Below, in pieces: positions 35,866-48,445 of a DNA stretch of 64,000 bases; within the stretch, counting starts at the first letter, position 1; each line of letters starts with the position of its first letter. This DNA comes from Gigaspora rosea. Taxonomy: Eukaryota > Glomeromycota > Glomeromycetes > Diversisporales > Gigasporaceae. The stretch covers positions 138,099 to 202,098 of the forward strand of contig QKWP01000836.1 of NCBI GenBank assembly GCA_003550325.1, read 5' to 3'. The position numbers and the translations under genes are program-made. The notes under the pieces are model-generated. The model ran no database searches. It had not been told where the DNA came from and was given only the letters and a program-made list of their open reading frames with translations.

Positions 35866-38603
35866 TTAGCTCTTATAGGATTCATGTCGTTGCTGTTTAG
35901 TTTCTTTCTCTAGTGGAATAATATTGCTATTAGTCTTAGAAGTAATACATCTATGAGGATTTGTGTCTTCATATATGACATCTACCAGGTTTTGCGCATC
36001 TTTAAAGGAATTTGATGTAACAATGTCATGGAGATAAGTTATTAGAGTATTTAAATTATCAGAGTTATCTTTTGATCGAATCAAGTCTTGGAGAATTATC
36101 GAGTTCTCTTGTAATATTCGTAGACTTCTCGAAGTAGACTCCAGGAATTCTTTGAATTCTTGCTTGTGAATAGCAGCAGCATTAAGTTTAGTAATATCCA
36201 TTAAGCTAGAATTAGATTGGTCTGCATTGGATATGCTAAAAATATGTTCCATATAATTAAAAAAATCATCAGATGAGTTAGACATAAGATCGGTATTATT
36301 TTTATAATTTTTTTGGTTATTGATTTCATCATCAGTATCTTCTTCACCTCTATCGCTTATATCAGTAGTACTGCTACTATCGCTATCATATTGCACAGAA
36401 CTTGCACTTTCACTCTTTTTTAATTTATTATCATCTAGATTATTACGAATTTCTTGTGCTTCTTTGTAAGTTGCAAAGATTATTTCAGGTAAATTGGCAT
36501 ATTCATCTTGTTTACGGAGCTCATCAATATAAAATGATGCAGCACGAAAATGTTTGCATGCAATTCCTTTCTGAAGGAAATCAAGACATTGACAACAAAT
36601 GTCTGTTGGTTTTCCATTACACAAGTCATGTAAATAAGCTGAGAAATAGTTTCTAACTCAATTTGAATGTAAATATTTCCAGTTGTTTGTTCTATTTCGT
36701 GCTTTATTACTTTATTCATTTGGAGCAATCGCTTTGCAGATTCATCACGTTTTTTGCTTGGCTCCAGGTATGCAACTTGAGGAAACTCTTGCATCAGAAT
36801 TTTACGATCCGAAGGATCCATTATATTGAATTCTTTTTGTCGCTTTTCTTTTTCATTCTTAAAATTTGTAGCAAGGTTCTATAAAGTCAAAATATTAGGT
36901 ATGACTTTACACACGAGGACAATATAAAGTATATCAGCTCTTAAAGTACGATTGTTTCTTTGAAACCGCTTAATTTGACTATTCTTTAAATAATCATTCA
37001 TTCTCTCGAGGTGGTTGTTTGTTGTAGGAAGCTTTTCAAGGGGAATCCCAAGAGTCTTCGCTGCCCTCATTCGTCCATTAAAACACCAGCTATATATAAG
37101 ATCTCCAGCCTATTGCTTTTCTAAATATAAAAGAAATTTTACTCCACCTTTCAAAATGGGTTTTGAGTTTTCTGGAGTGTCTTTCTTATAGATAAGGCTT
37201 TCCAATGATTTTTTTTCTTTAATATAATTACGCACCATTTCTTCATCACTTTTCATTGACCAGGCCTCTTTTAATAAACTTTTTAGGTATGCTTTCAAGG
37301 TCTGGCGCTGTAATATTGTATTACTATTACCACCTCGGCCCAGTTGTTTATTAATTTCATTTTTCTAACACTGACTAATATGGAAATAGCAAAGAAGCAG
37401 AGTAATTCCTGGCCACACCATTGAAAGTGATTTTTGTTCCTTTACATCAGTGTCGGTCATTGCAACAAGTGGACTAAAAATGATTGGGGTATTTTTTGAA
37501 TTTTCTTTAAGTCGATTATGATTATAAGTTTCACTAATTTTATTTTGAAAGATTGTGAATAATCGTTCGAGAATCTTACTATCATATCCTGACGATATCA
37601 GCTGATTATACGGAGGAGGTGTAAAAAGGATGAAGGTAACAGAAATTCCTTTATTTTTTTCATCAATAACCATGATAATGAATAAAAGAACTTTATGTTT
37701 ACTAATTCCAAAGGTTCCATCGACAAGAATAAGGTTATTATGTCCATATTTCCATGCATATTGTTGTTGTTCTTGAGTGCAGATAATTATTTCTAGACGA
37801 TTTGTTTCTTTCATATAAGGCTGGTAGTGTAGACATGCTTCTTTAAGCTCTGATGAATCTGCATCTGAACCAAGAAATTGTTCTAGGTTTACTGCTGCAT
37901 CATTTTTGATATTTATATTCCAATTTTTTTGAATTATCTGTTTTCTAATATTAACAATATCCATTGCAGTTAACAGAGTTCTACTATTATCAATCAAGGT
38001 ATGACCTCCAAATATATTCTTTACAGTTTTTGCATTTTGTGCAAGGATATCACAGGTTCGAGCATTGAGATTTAGTAAGTTTTTTGCACTTTGTTTAATG
38101 TATGGCAAAAGTTTGTATGTTGGATCACGTTGTGGTTGAGAAGCTGTACATTGTTTTGAGTGTTTTAAGTATCCCACAACTGCACAAATTTCATTATTAC
38201 GAATAAACATTGTAGCAAATGTGAAGCACCTTACATAGGAATAACGTGCAGCTGATGCACGAGAATTAGATGTGGTAGCTTTTTCCCTATAGCTTCTGCA
38301 CATACATTGTTTAATAACTTTAGTTTTGGTGGACTGCCGAATCGACTATTTACATTTCACATTATCAGAATCGAGATCAAGGCCATGTTCATGAAGAAAT
38401 TGATTGCGTTCTCTAATATGTTCATCATTTGATAAATCCCATTGAATTTCGACCACTCCAGGTGCTTTATTATCCAATAAACTAGTAAGTGTAATTTTAT
38501 CATCGTCATCTAGCAAAAGATGTGAATCTAACTTTGCTTTGACATTTGGACTATAATTATTTTTTTTATTTTTTAGATCTAGCTTAAACTTTATTAAAGA
38601 CAT
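35866..38603 (-). pseudogene. MULE/FAR1-type transposase, disrupted
   Basis: Reads right to left. N-terminal Asp/Leu-rich region 38346-38603; Arg/Cys-rich FAR1-like region about 38150-38303; MULE catalytic domain with LVDGTFGISKHK (about 37720), MTDTDVKE..CYFHISQC (about 37365-37460) and TTNNHLERMND (about 37010, the catalytic Glu region); SWIM zinc finger CCQC..CKHF (about 36540-36600); acidic Ser-rich tail ending 35866. About 912 codons. Four in-frame stops: 38346-38348, 37365-37367 and 37110-37112 (the last two where Trp is expected), and 36879-36881. There is also an extra dinucleotide near 36640 that shifts frame just before the SWIM finger. Apart from these it is open, so loss was fairly recent. 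Confidence 0.9.
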
Positions 38604-38639
38604 TTTATTTTATTCTTGAAAACTAGAACCAGGTAATGT

Positions 38640-39870
38640 ATATATATTTAATTTTAATATTCTTTATGAATTCTGAGGTTTTGCATAAATATTTTTGACT
38701 TTTATGAAATTATTACTAATTTTTCTTATAATTTCAAAAAATGGTGAGTCATTATAATTTATATCGTAATATATTAATAGTTTATTACAAAGATTATTTT
38801 AATTTATCATCATAGATAACGTCATAATATCGATTTGCTGAGTTAAAATCGATTTGATATATTCGAACATATACATAGCTTTTTAAATTCTAATGTAAAA
38901 TAAATATTATATTTATTTAGCATTAACCGATTGATCTAAATTTGGGTTTACTAGTTCTGAACAGATAAGTATATATTTATAATGATTAATACATTACTAA
39001 TTTAAACCGTTTATTAACTCAAATCGGCACTTTTTGAAAAACAGAAGCATTACTTTAAAAACTATTATAACGTTGAATTCAATGTTGATATGAATTGTGT
39101 TTGTTTAAAAGCTAAGATAGTAATATTTTCAATAAACTAAAATTGGTTTATTTACTTAGCAAAACTATTTTAATTTTCTAGCACATTTTATAAATTCGTA
39201 TTCGAAAAATATAATAATCCAATTTCTCTCAATAACGTTGATGGAAAAATCTTAAAGTAGTGCAGTACATATAATCAATGCTTGAATTTTTTTGCATTAG
39301 ATATATTGGTTGTAATGTCATAGCAAGCATTACGGGTAAGTTTTAAAAGAAATCACTATCATATTCAATATTCTCTAATTTAAGAGATTATATAGGCAAA
39401 TGTTCAATTTTTATCATATTTATTCGAATTATATTCTTAATAAACAAGCTTATGAAATCTGAGAATATCTGTTCTTTTAAATTGTGCTAACTTACATATT
39501 AATCATTTAAATAAAGTCGTTATTTAATAAAGAAAATTTATAAATTTCCACCCGTGTATGAAACACGGGTATAATTTATAAAAAAATTAATAAAAATTTA
39601 AAGAAAAAAATTAAACCGAATTAAAGTTAAAATAAGTTAGGTTCGTGATTAGGATAGGAGTAGCTTATACTAAAATTTTATATAGATTTTTTTTTTTAAA
39701 AAAGTGGGTTCATAGACAAAATTTTGAGTTATTAATATTCCGTGTTTCATACGCGGGTGTACAAATAGAAATAGGCTAAAATTTTGAGTACATTATATTC
39801 AAAATTCGTTATATAGAGGTCCGAGTTGACGGTATTAGTTTTATAGTTCAATTGAAATACATTATAATTG
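38640..39870. other. Non-coding 5' flank of the MULE transposase
   Basis: AT-rich sequence between the presumed transposase start (38603) and the long right TIR. It contains a short inverted repeat around 39550-39760 (ACCCGTGTATGAAACACGGG and CGTGTTTCATACGCGGGTG). The minus-strand promoter should lie in its left part; no specific element can be assigned. Confidence 0.45.
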
Positions 39871-40518
39871 TATTAAATTTTATTGGCTAAGATTATCAAT
39901 CAATGCGGCATGTCGATCATGACCAAATAAGGCAAGTGAAAAATGGGTCGGTAATACTGGTCATTTTTACGTTGAAATTCCTTTTTAGGTTTGTATCACT
40001 CGCACAAATAAGTAAATCGCATGGCATATACTCAATTTGCAATTTGCATCTATCTGAAACCCATTCGATTATATTCATCCACAACAATTCGATAATATTC
40101 AATTATACACCGGAGTATAATCCATTTTGTATTAGAAGTATTACTCCGGAGCACTTACTCCTATAATAATATCTTAGCAATCCGAGGTGCTAGACCATAC
40201 CGGTATGGAGTGGGTTATACTCCGCAGTTACTCTGGAGTACCTTACTCCATTAACATCCCTAATGAAACATTTAGTGATTGACCAATCAGAATCAAAGCC
40301 CTTTATGCTGGCCGGACTTATATAAAACTAGGGCCGGCCTGACCCGTTAACTTACAGCTATTATCATAATCCCTGGGACACCTGTAAAAATTGGCCGAAC
40401 GAGTTTCGACCGATTCGGTTTTCGCGAATAATAGATTCATAAATTGATATAAAATTTGAGATCAGGTGACTAACATAAATATTACAGTACTATAAGACCC
40501 AGATATGCATATCTCTGG

Positions 40519-40667
40519 TTAGAGGTTGGAGCCGGTTTTAAAATTTCGAGTTTATCACGTCGAAATTCGAGTTTATCACAAATTTATCCAATTAAATTTT
40601 GATAAATTCTAAAATATCCAAAAATTATGTGATAAACTCGAATTTTTACTACCGGTTCTAACCTCAT
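40519..40667. mobile_element. ~150-bp foldback MITE
   Basis: AGAGGTTGGAGCCGGT with CGAGTTTATCAC at the left is mirrored by GTGATAAACTCG with ACCGGTTCTAACCTC at the right. CGAGTTTATCAC also occurs twice in direct orientation inside the left half. Confidence 0.65.
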
Positions 40668-40689
40668 CTCTGGGTTGAATACAGAAATA

Positions 40690-40833
40690 TGATACTTTCA
40701 AAGCAGAAAAAATTAGAAGGTTTATCAGTTCGAAAAATTGCCAAATACTTAGGTGTTAGCAAGTCTCCTATAAGTCGGGTTTTTCCAACACTTTCAAAAA
40801 TATGGATGTTGAAAAACTTCTGTCGCTTTTAGG
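40690..40833 (+). pseudogene. Tc1/mariner-type helix-turn-helix fragment
   Basis: A short frame reads LEGLSVRKIAKYLGVSKSPISRV, the N-terminal HTH that binds TIRs in Tc1/mariner-like transposases (it also resembles other HTH families). An in-frame TAG follows at 40831-40833; one base shift earlier would read DVEKLLSLLG. No catalytic DDE region is recognised downstream to 41.7 kb. A fragment only. Confidence 0.5.
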
Positions 40834-41761
40834 ACAACCATGAATGATATAAAAATACCTTCTATTCTAATCATAAAAAAATTGGTTATCGACAAAATTT
40901 TATTATCTGAAATCAATACTTTAAAATGTCAAATTATACTACAATTTGGAGGGCTATACCGACTTTGATATGCACGTAAACAAGTAATATTTTACATATG
41001 CACAGTATCTTTTTTAATACGTGCACCTATTCGTGTAATAAGTTTGTTATAAAAATGTAGAGCCTTTTCTATAAGGTTTATTGGTTGATAAGAGCAGTCT
41101 TTGCTATAAATTTTCATACAAACCAAGCAATCAAACATGTTAGACAAGCATTTGAACAAAAATTGACGTAATTGTTTTAACGATCGTAAAATAATCGTTA
41201 TTATAAAAATAGCTTTTATTTATTATTAATTTTATTATTTTTATTATAAGATCATGTCGAAATCAATAACTTAACTAGACCGGTTGAAACACATTTCAGC
41301 ATTATTCCAGGAATTATGATAATAGCCGTAACGAACTAAAAAAATTTAGCACTTTGATCAGGAATTTGTGAAATGAAAATTTAGAGATTTATAACAGGAG
41401 AATACGCGAACAGCATACGAATCTAATTTCGCTTTATTTGCGTTAATTCAGTTGGGTATGAAGATTTTATCAGCTGTTTAAGTAAGCTATTTAACTTTGC
41501 GAATATTTCATACTTTGCCTCTTATTTGTTCATAAGATGAAGTAGAAATTAGTATAGCTTATCCGTAACTAGTTACAACAAAAGGATTTCAAGATTTAAA
41601 GTAACTATTAAAACATGTAAATTATTTCATTGAATAAAAATTCATATTTTATTCAGAAATCAGTAATTACATGCAAGCTGGTAAACTAATACGGTTACCA
41701 TGTTTCCTGATGATGCTAAGGTTGTGAAAAATTGTATATAGTTTATCGGGTTTATTCAACA

Positions 41762-41823
41762 AGCCTGAGCCCGACCCAATATTTTTTCAAGCTCAGCCTG
41801 AGCCCGACCCGTCCCGCACCCTA
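41762..41823. mobile_element. Solo end of a GGGCC-type hAT-like element
   Basis: CCTGAGCCCGACCC occurs twice and the segment ends GTCCCGCACCCTA. It matches in style the right end of the hAT at 16477 (AACCCGGCCCATTCCGGACCCTA). No matching left end was seen nearby, so it appears truncated. Confidence 0.4.
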
Positions 41824-43980
41824 TAGGAAGGAAATATTTTAATAATGATGTTAGTGATATAGATGAATTTTTGGCGCAGTTTTTTAGATTCAAGATCTAA
41901 TCATGAGACCTACATTTCACGTCGCATTAAATGTTTTAAAACGCGATCTATAAATAACGATTGTTTAATTTTAAATTGTTTAAAAGGGTTTAATGCACTA
42001 CTTGAATGTGTGACAGGTTTGTGGTGCAGCAAAAATTCTTTAAAGTTCGTTTATATTAGGGTCAGGGTTAGATGTTAGAGGGGTATTTAATATAGTAAAA
42101 TTGCCCAACGAAAACTTTTTGTTAAAGCACTACAAAATGGACATTTTGAATTTCCTTTATCGTGTTACATTACAAAATATGATTCGTAGTTCAAGAAATC
42201 TGCGTCACAAACATTATGAAAGAAAAGAAACAGAAATAATAAAATTATTGTGAATAACTATGTCTTTTGGAAGACCTCTCCTTTTAAATAAATTTGATTA
42301 AACTTTACGAAAATGACAAGCATAGTCGAACAACATCTTGTCAAAAAATGTATTCATTACGAAGAAGATTTTGTTTTTGTTGATTTGGTTGGCGGGTTAA
42401 AGGAACATTAATGAAGTGTGAAAAGCTTCCAAAAAATATATGAGATTCATTAAAAATTTCAGGACTCTGTTTCTTAGATAAATCAGATGTATTAACGAGT
42501 TCTTTGTTTCCTTTTACGACCCATTGTGAGAAGAGCTTATCGAAGCTGTACGATATCAACAAATATCGATATATTATTTGATCGATGAACAAATTGCGCA
42601 TTTAAAATTTAATTTCACATTGAAAACCAAAAAAAAAGAAAATAAATAAATTAAATCGGTCAAAATACATTTCGCATAATCAGCATAATTCCTTCGTAAG
42701 TTTAACATAACGTTATTACTGTATTTGTAATAAGCGATAGTTTCAAATTTCAGTATCAAACACCGATGTTTTAAAACTTTTTTTTAAAACAATAAAAAAA
42801 TATAAGAAACTAATTAAACCGTTTTGTTTTACCATCCCTAGCCATAGTTAAAAAATTCTAGATTATAATTTATCCAATGAATTCAGGTGCTAATTATAAT
42901 GATAAAGTTTTAGATATTAACATCTAAAGTATTTCTAATCTACTCATGTCCTTTCTTGTTTTCAAAAAAAAAAACTTCTCCTCAAACATTTAGTATATAG
43001 CAATACTGATATTCGAATTCAAAGAATTATTCATATGCATTTTTTCATAATATTTAAGAATTGAGATTTTTGAAGGTTTTTAACAGTTCAAGATAATGAT
43101 ACTTCATCAAAGTTCCCTATTAAATGCGCATAATAATGAGAAAATACTGACTTTAAAAGTTTAGTACAAATTTAAAAATAAATTTCAAATATGAGCCAAT
43201 AAAATAAACATGTATTATATTGTATAGTTTATAAAAACATTCTTTATACAAAATGAACTTTTCTATAGCCTCAGCTATATATTGATCTAAAAAAGAATTA
43301 ATAAAAGAATTTTCATGCAAAGGAACGAAAAAATTACATGGCCTAAAACTCGAATATAAATGCCCTAGCATGATATGGTGCAAGATATTTAGTCACATCA
43401 AAAAATAATAGAATGCACTAAACCTTTAATAACTTTTTAACCAATGATATTGTTTTAAGGAAATCTTTCTATAATAATATTCTTTGAAACCTAAATATTG
43501 ATATAAAGAGAATTTTTTAAAAAAACTTTTTCATTAAAAAGTTATTTTAGTTTAAAAACTCTTTAATTTTAAAAAATTAAGCACCTATTTTACTAAAATT
43601 CAGCACTTATATTATTTATTTTACTAAAACTCAGCACTTATATATATATTTTAAACTCATTGCATATGTTATATTTTTTTCTCTTTTATTTTTTTTATTC
43701 GCACTCTCTTTAAAATTTAAGCGCTATTAAATCATTGTATAAAATTTAAAAATTCAGACTATTATATATACAATTTTAACAATTCAACACTACTATATAT
43801 ATCAATATATAGATTTTGAATTTCAGCGCTTTTGATGTGACTAGCAAATATATATATATAATAACAAACATAGCGAAAAAGTATTGTAATTATAAAAAAG
43901 GGAATAAAATGCATTGACATCGGGTGCAAATATAACGATTGAATTTTCTCATTGAAAATTTACTTATTATTAAGGAAAAC
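41824..43980. other. AT-rich DNA without a recognisable gene
   Basis: Open frames at 41863-42078 (plus), 42341-42601 (minus) and 43153-43383 (minus) show no domain I know and no exon support. The 43570-43850 part repeats AATTCAGCACTTATATAT-like motifs at irregular spacing (at least five copies), ending GCGCTTTTGATGTGACTAGC. A similar motif, ACACTTTTGATGTGATTAGC, lies at 943-964. Confidence 0.5.
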
Positions 43981-44035
43981 AACAAATCAACGAGACGAAT
44001 CGCAAGGTGCACGAGATCTAATCAAAGGTTTTCTT

Positions 44036-45593
44036 TTATGTTGATTCCTTTGTAACGTTGCTAACTACTTGAAAAACTTCATAATCTACGATTGTTACTG
44101 AATTCATGTTTGCAATTTTGGGGTAACTTTTTGTTTTAAGTTTCCAAACCTTACTGTTGTCTGGAGCACATAAATCATGACCTTCCCCGAAAACTGGACC
44201 GTATTTATCACTACAGCCAATAGCATAACAACTATTATCATGATTTATACGTGATACTGTTGTTTCATTCCGATCTAATACAAATAAAAAGCTATTTGTT
44301 GTTTGTACATATACATTTTCACTATTCCAATCAAATGGATTGTAACCACCAATAAGACGATCAGAATTTTGAACTTTCGCAATAGTGATTGTTGCTCCTT
44401 TGTTATCACATTTTCGATGAAAAGCTTGTGAAGAAAGGCCATCTAGACTACTTCGAAAAATAAGATTAAATTTGTAATGAAATCCTTTCGAGGTCTTATC
44501 ATCTATAGTTTTTTTATCTATCCATTTCGTTAATAATAATGCAATATCCTTGTTAATTAATACAGAGTCAATTTTAAAGTTACCCCATCTGATGAGAAAT
44601 GGGTTGTAAGACGGTTTGGTATCGGAATCCAAAAAACAAGTTAATATATCCTCAATTAAATGTTCTGAAAGAAGGTGCCTATATTTCCATACTTCAGGCA
44701 TGAATTCCTTGTGATCCATCTGATAAAATCTAATTAGTTCAATTAATTCAGGTAATGTCTTGTTTAATACATTAATGCCTTCATTCTTAGTGTTTTCGTT
44801 TACTCTGAGAATTTCTGGAACCAGATTTTTTTATAAATGATGAATTGTTTATTAGGAGGGAATGGAAAATTTTATTGTTTTCAGACGTTGTATGTTGAGC
44901 AGTTCCCCATTTAACTAGCTTTTTCCAGATATCACATTCTTTCATATCGAGGTTATCACATTTAATAATTAATTTTAGTGCATCTTCCTTTAATGAAAGG
45001 AACTCTTCTGAATCAAACAGTAATTTAGGTTTTTCGCAAATGGTCTCCAAATAAATTTCATAAAGTTCATTGAATTGTTTATTATCAGTAATAAAATGAA
45101 CCATTTTAATGGGACTTTGTTGTAAGAATTTACAACTATTTTTGATTAAAAATTCTTGAATAAAGTCAGTAAGTTTTTGAATTAAAAGTTCATCTGCGGC
45201 AACAGAAGCTCTAGGATTATTTCATCTTTTTGGCTATTCAAATCAATTATTCCACAATACAAAAATCTATTTAGATATGTATAAAATATGGAGTTAGAAT
45301 CTTAAATGGTTGTTATAAAATTTAATATTATATCCTTACTTAAGAATATTATTAAAAGTTAATGCACTTATATTAGGTTTGGATAAAACAAAATATCCAT
45401 CTTCTCTTTTAGCCCATTCGTCAGATAATGCCTTACGAAAGTAAGATGATCTAGTGCAAAGAATTACAGAATGTGCATGAATTTATTCAACATTTGGTTG
45501 TTTTCCAACGGTAATAATTGTGTCATAACGTTCTTTGGTTTCATATAGGTTTTTAAAATCTTCAACTAGGTCTTCAGAAAATGTTTTGGTCAT
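44036..45593 (-). pseudogene. BTB-BACK-TLDc protein, disrupted
   Basis: Minus strand. Start ATG at 45591-45593 (MTKTFSEDLVEDF). The BTB domain contains IHAHSVILCTRSSYFRKAL, then a 73-bp intron (45267-45339), then the BACK region (45104 downward: NLDMKECDIWKKLVKWG) and a TLDc domain at 44036-44719 (LIFRSSLDGLSSQAFHRKCD, IGGYNPFDW, YEVFQV). This architecture is greatly expanded in arbuscular mycorrhizal fungi; BTB proteins often act as Cul3 adaptors, but the substrate here is unknown. Breaks: TAA just before IHAHSV (about 45484), a 1-nt loss near 45190 in the ELLVAADE stretch, and a frame change near 44800. The TLDc half is intact over 227 codons. Confidence 0.85.
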
Positions 45594-47060
45594 TATGCTA
45601 TCTTTTAAATTCGTATATTCAATATTGTATATTATGACAACAAATTAAACAGATTAAAAGCCAGAAGACATTGTTTACATATTTAGTTATATCTAGATTT
45701 ATTTTGTTATTTTGTGTATCCGAACTGCCATATTCTTATTTTGCCCAAGTTCTCGTGATGCATGTATATTGAGGATCCGATCATCTTTAAGTTTTTAATA
45801 TTCAATATAATCTTAGATTATCCGGTAGCTTACTATGATAACGCTTGCTAAATGTCACTTAATGTCACTTAAGCCACATCAATAAGATTTTAATCTGGTC
45901 GTAAAAAGTCCATACTTTTGTAATGCTGGTTATCCGCTTTCAGTAAATTCTATGCAGCAGTTTTATATGATAAAAAACATTTAGATTTTGATGTAGGTTT
46001 TGATCAATAATCATCGGTTTATTTGAACATTACAGCAAATACATTCCGTATTCATTTAATAGAAAAGAAGTTAAAGATCATGGTGAAGATTGAATTTTGT
46101 TTTGCTTCATTAAAAGAACTTTTAATAATTTATTATGTTATTTAAGGCTGGAGCTGCGATTAGAGAGATTAAATAATGAATTTTAAATTTAGTTTTTTGA
46201 ATTCAAAGTTCTGATCATGAAATGAAGATCTCGGGAGCGACATTTCGGTATTAATCAACCATTATTAAATTTTATCCAATAAATTCAAGTACTCTGTAAT
46301 TACAATGATAAAATTATAAATGTTAGCATATAGAATTGAAAGTACCATTTTTCAGATATATAAAGATATTTATATTCAAATCGTATCCTTTCTGGTTGGG
46401 ATTAAACAATAAAGATTATTGTAATGAATTGAATAATTTAAAAAATAATTGATTTAGTTTATGAATTTGGATTGTGATGACATTCTTGATCATAATGATT
46501 TAGCGCTTTATAATTTTGGGCTGACCATCGTGACCTACCATATATGGTTGTGTAACGTTTGTTATATGTTATATGTAACGTAATCGTTTCATTTTTGGCT
46601 GTTGTGTCTCTTTAATGAAGAGATCGACATAAAAAATTTCCTCGCAACACCCAGAAAAGGAAATTTTTATTCTCGCCATTTTATATATATATTATATATA
46701 TATATATATTATATATATTATATATATATTATATATATATTATACTTTTCGAAATTTTTTAGATTTTACATTTTTTTTCTTCGAATTTTTTGCCGGAATG
46801 ATGAATTGATAATCAATGATCGTCAAAGAATATGACGAAAGGCAAAAGAACTACAACGAAAGAATCGTGAACTCAGCCTCCTAAGCCCCCTGACCAATAC
46901 AAAATTTACGTGATTCGCCATTCTATCTGCACGTAGATCAATTTGCACTATATTCATCTACCAATAACAATTTAGATCCGGATCTGAATATATTGAATGT
47001 GTAACATACAGTAACTGTTATATTTGGCAGGCGTTAATGTCACAATATGATCGTTCACAT
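45594..47060. other. Non-coding spacer with TA microsatellite
   Basis: A TATATATTATATATAT microsatellite occupies about 46680-46745. No coding signal on either strand. Confidence 0.6.
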
Positions 47061-47068
47061 GACTAATA

Positions 47069-47500
47069 AAAGCTTTAAAGTTAATGCACCAGCTTTGGCC
47101 CGGAGGGGCCCATATTGTTGTATTGAATTCAAGACGGAACATTTAATGACGGAAAGAAATGCTTTAAATCTAATGCACCAGCTTTGGCCCCCGGAGGGGG
47201 CCCAAATTGGTGCATTAAATTCAAGACGGAACAGCTAAGGACAGTAAGGAAATGCCTTAAATTTAATGCATCAACTTTGCCCAATTTGGAGCATTGAATT
47301 CAGGATGGAAACCTAAAGTCGGAAAGGAAATGCTTTAAATTTAATGCACAGCTTTGGCCCGAAAGGGCCAAATTTGGTGCATTAAACTCAAGATGGAACA
47401 CCTAATAACTAAAGCAAATACTTTAAATCTAATGCGCTAGCTTTGGCCCGGATGGTGCATCAAATTTAAGACGAAACATCTAATAATAGAAAAGTTTAAG
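47069..47500. repeat. Hairpin-forming minisatellite, five units of ~80-97 bp
   Basis: Units start near 47069, 47158, 47250, 47329 and 47420, each with CTTTAAATTTAATGCACCAG, a GGCCC/GGGCC core and TTGGTGCATTAAATTCAAGA. Within a unit TAATGCACCA and TTGGTGCATTA, plus GGCCCCC and GGGGGCC, pair to make a stem of roughly 20 bp, best preserved in unit 2 (about 47171-47216). It lies about 0.95 kb upstream of the kinase gene. Length and GC content differ from the surroundings. Confidence 0.8.
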
Positions 47501-47562
47501 AAAAATTTTCTTTCCGAAATAAAAATAAGAATAAAACAAATAAATCTATTACCTTTAGCATA

Positions 47563-47580
47563 TGGGCGGCGAAGCCGCCC
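47563..47580. repeat. GC-rich perfect hairpin
   Basis: GGGCGGCGAAGCCGCCC, a 7-bp stem with a 3-nt loop, is conspicuous in AT-rich DNA. It could be a transcript hairpin or recombination scar; no function is assigned. Confidence 0.6.
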
Positions 47581-47584
47581 GCAT

Positions 47585-48390
47585 GATCATGTTCTAGTTA
47601 TTGATATACATTTACGTTTTGTACAACCAATCGAATGTTAAAGTAACACTGAGCAATACCCCGGTTGCGTTTCTCATTACCCTTATTAAGTTAATGATTA
47701 CTGCTTGTGGCAAGTCAATCAGATTATACTTACCTCCGGAATTGGACTTAATTTGGTCGATGGTTTCACAAGTTGCATCAGAATATTTTCGATCTGTTGA
47801 CTACATCAATGTGAAAGTATCGCTGAGAAACAGTCGGCAAAAATTCCAGCCAAACATTTTTAAAAATAGGAAAATTCTTGAAATCAACCATCTAAATCTA
47901 TAGCGGGCTAATAATTTTCTTAGCATTTGGCTAACATATTCACTATTATTTATATATCTTCTGCTTTTCTTTTTAGCTACTGCGAAGCAGTTGCTATTGT
48001 TGTTATTGTTATTGTTCCTGCACTTACACTTGCACTTGCATATGCAAGAACACATCAAGAGACTATAATAATATATAAACATTTAATTGCTTAAAAATAG
48101 TTGTAAATATTAGGTAATCAAACAACAGAAACAAATTTGGCAAATAAACGTTTAACGATTTTAAGAAATTGTTTAAGGGCGTTAAATTAAGGGGACTGAT
48201 TCATATATTTTTTTTACATGCTGCATAAATTGTATTCTTGATATCTAAATACAGTAACTATTTACCTAATTGAATCCAAAAAGTAACATTAAAAACATCA
48301 AAAACGCAACTTTTTAACTCGGCTTCAAGGATACCCTTTTTTAGTAAATTATTGTGACTTATAAACGCGCGTTTGTGTTACATGCAATTC
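47585..48390. other. Region upstream of the kinase gene
   Basis: An open frame at 47601-47903 (100 codons) has no recognisable domain; VKVTLSN and VKVSLRN recur in it at a distance of about 65 residues. Trinucleotide-like TTGTTGTTATTG repeats lie at 47990-48020. I would not call a gene here without transcript support. Confidence 0.4.
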
Positions 48391-48402
48391 TATATATACA
48401 GT
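48391..48402 (+). promoter_or_regulatory. Possible TATA-like element of the kinase gene
   Basis: TCTATATATACA lies about 50 bp before the proposed start at 48446, followed by a mixed AT leader. In AT-rich DNA this is weak evidence. Confidence 0.25.
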
Positions 48403-48445
48403 AATTGTAATTAACGTTAAATTTTCTACACTTAAAATTACGATT

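Larger units (their letters stand above)
34619..40262 (-). mobile_element. 5.6-kb MULE with long terminal inverted repeats
   Basis: The ends are TAGGGATGTTAAC and its complement at 40250-40262. Long inverted homology continues inside: 35097-35180 pairs with 39960-40025 (TTATTTGTGCGAGTGATACAAAC), and 35415-35505 pairs with 39875-39960 (ATTGGCTAAGATTATCAATC and ACCAAATAAGGCAAGTGAAA) at about 90 percent. The subterminal parts repeat ACTCCGGAGTAT-type motifs. The left arm has about 200 bp (35180-35410) missing from the right arm. Long TIRs around a MULE transposase fit Mutator-like elements. No convincing target duplication was found. Confidence 0.8.

Noticed and set aside
47069..47500. Evenly spaced repeats considered as a CRISPR-like array
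   Set aside because: The genome is eukaryotic, units are 80-97 bp with internally diverged hairpins and no short constant repeat with unique spacers.
47601..47903. 100-codon open frame upstream of the kinase
   Set aside because: No recognised domain, no exon support and flanked by repeats; listed only as a region to watch.
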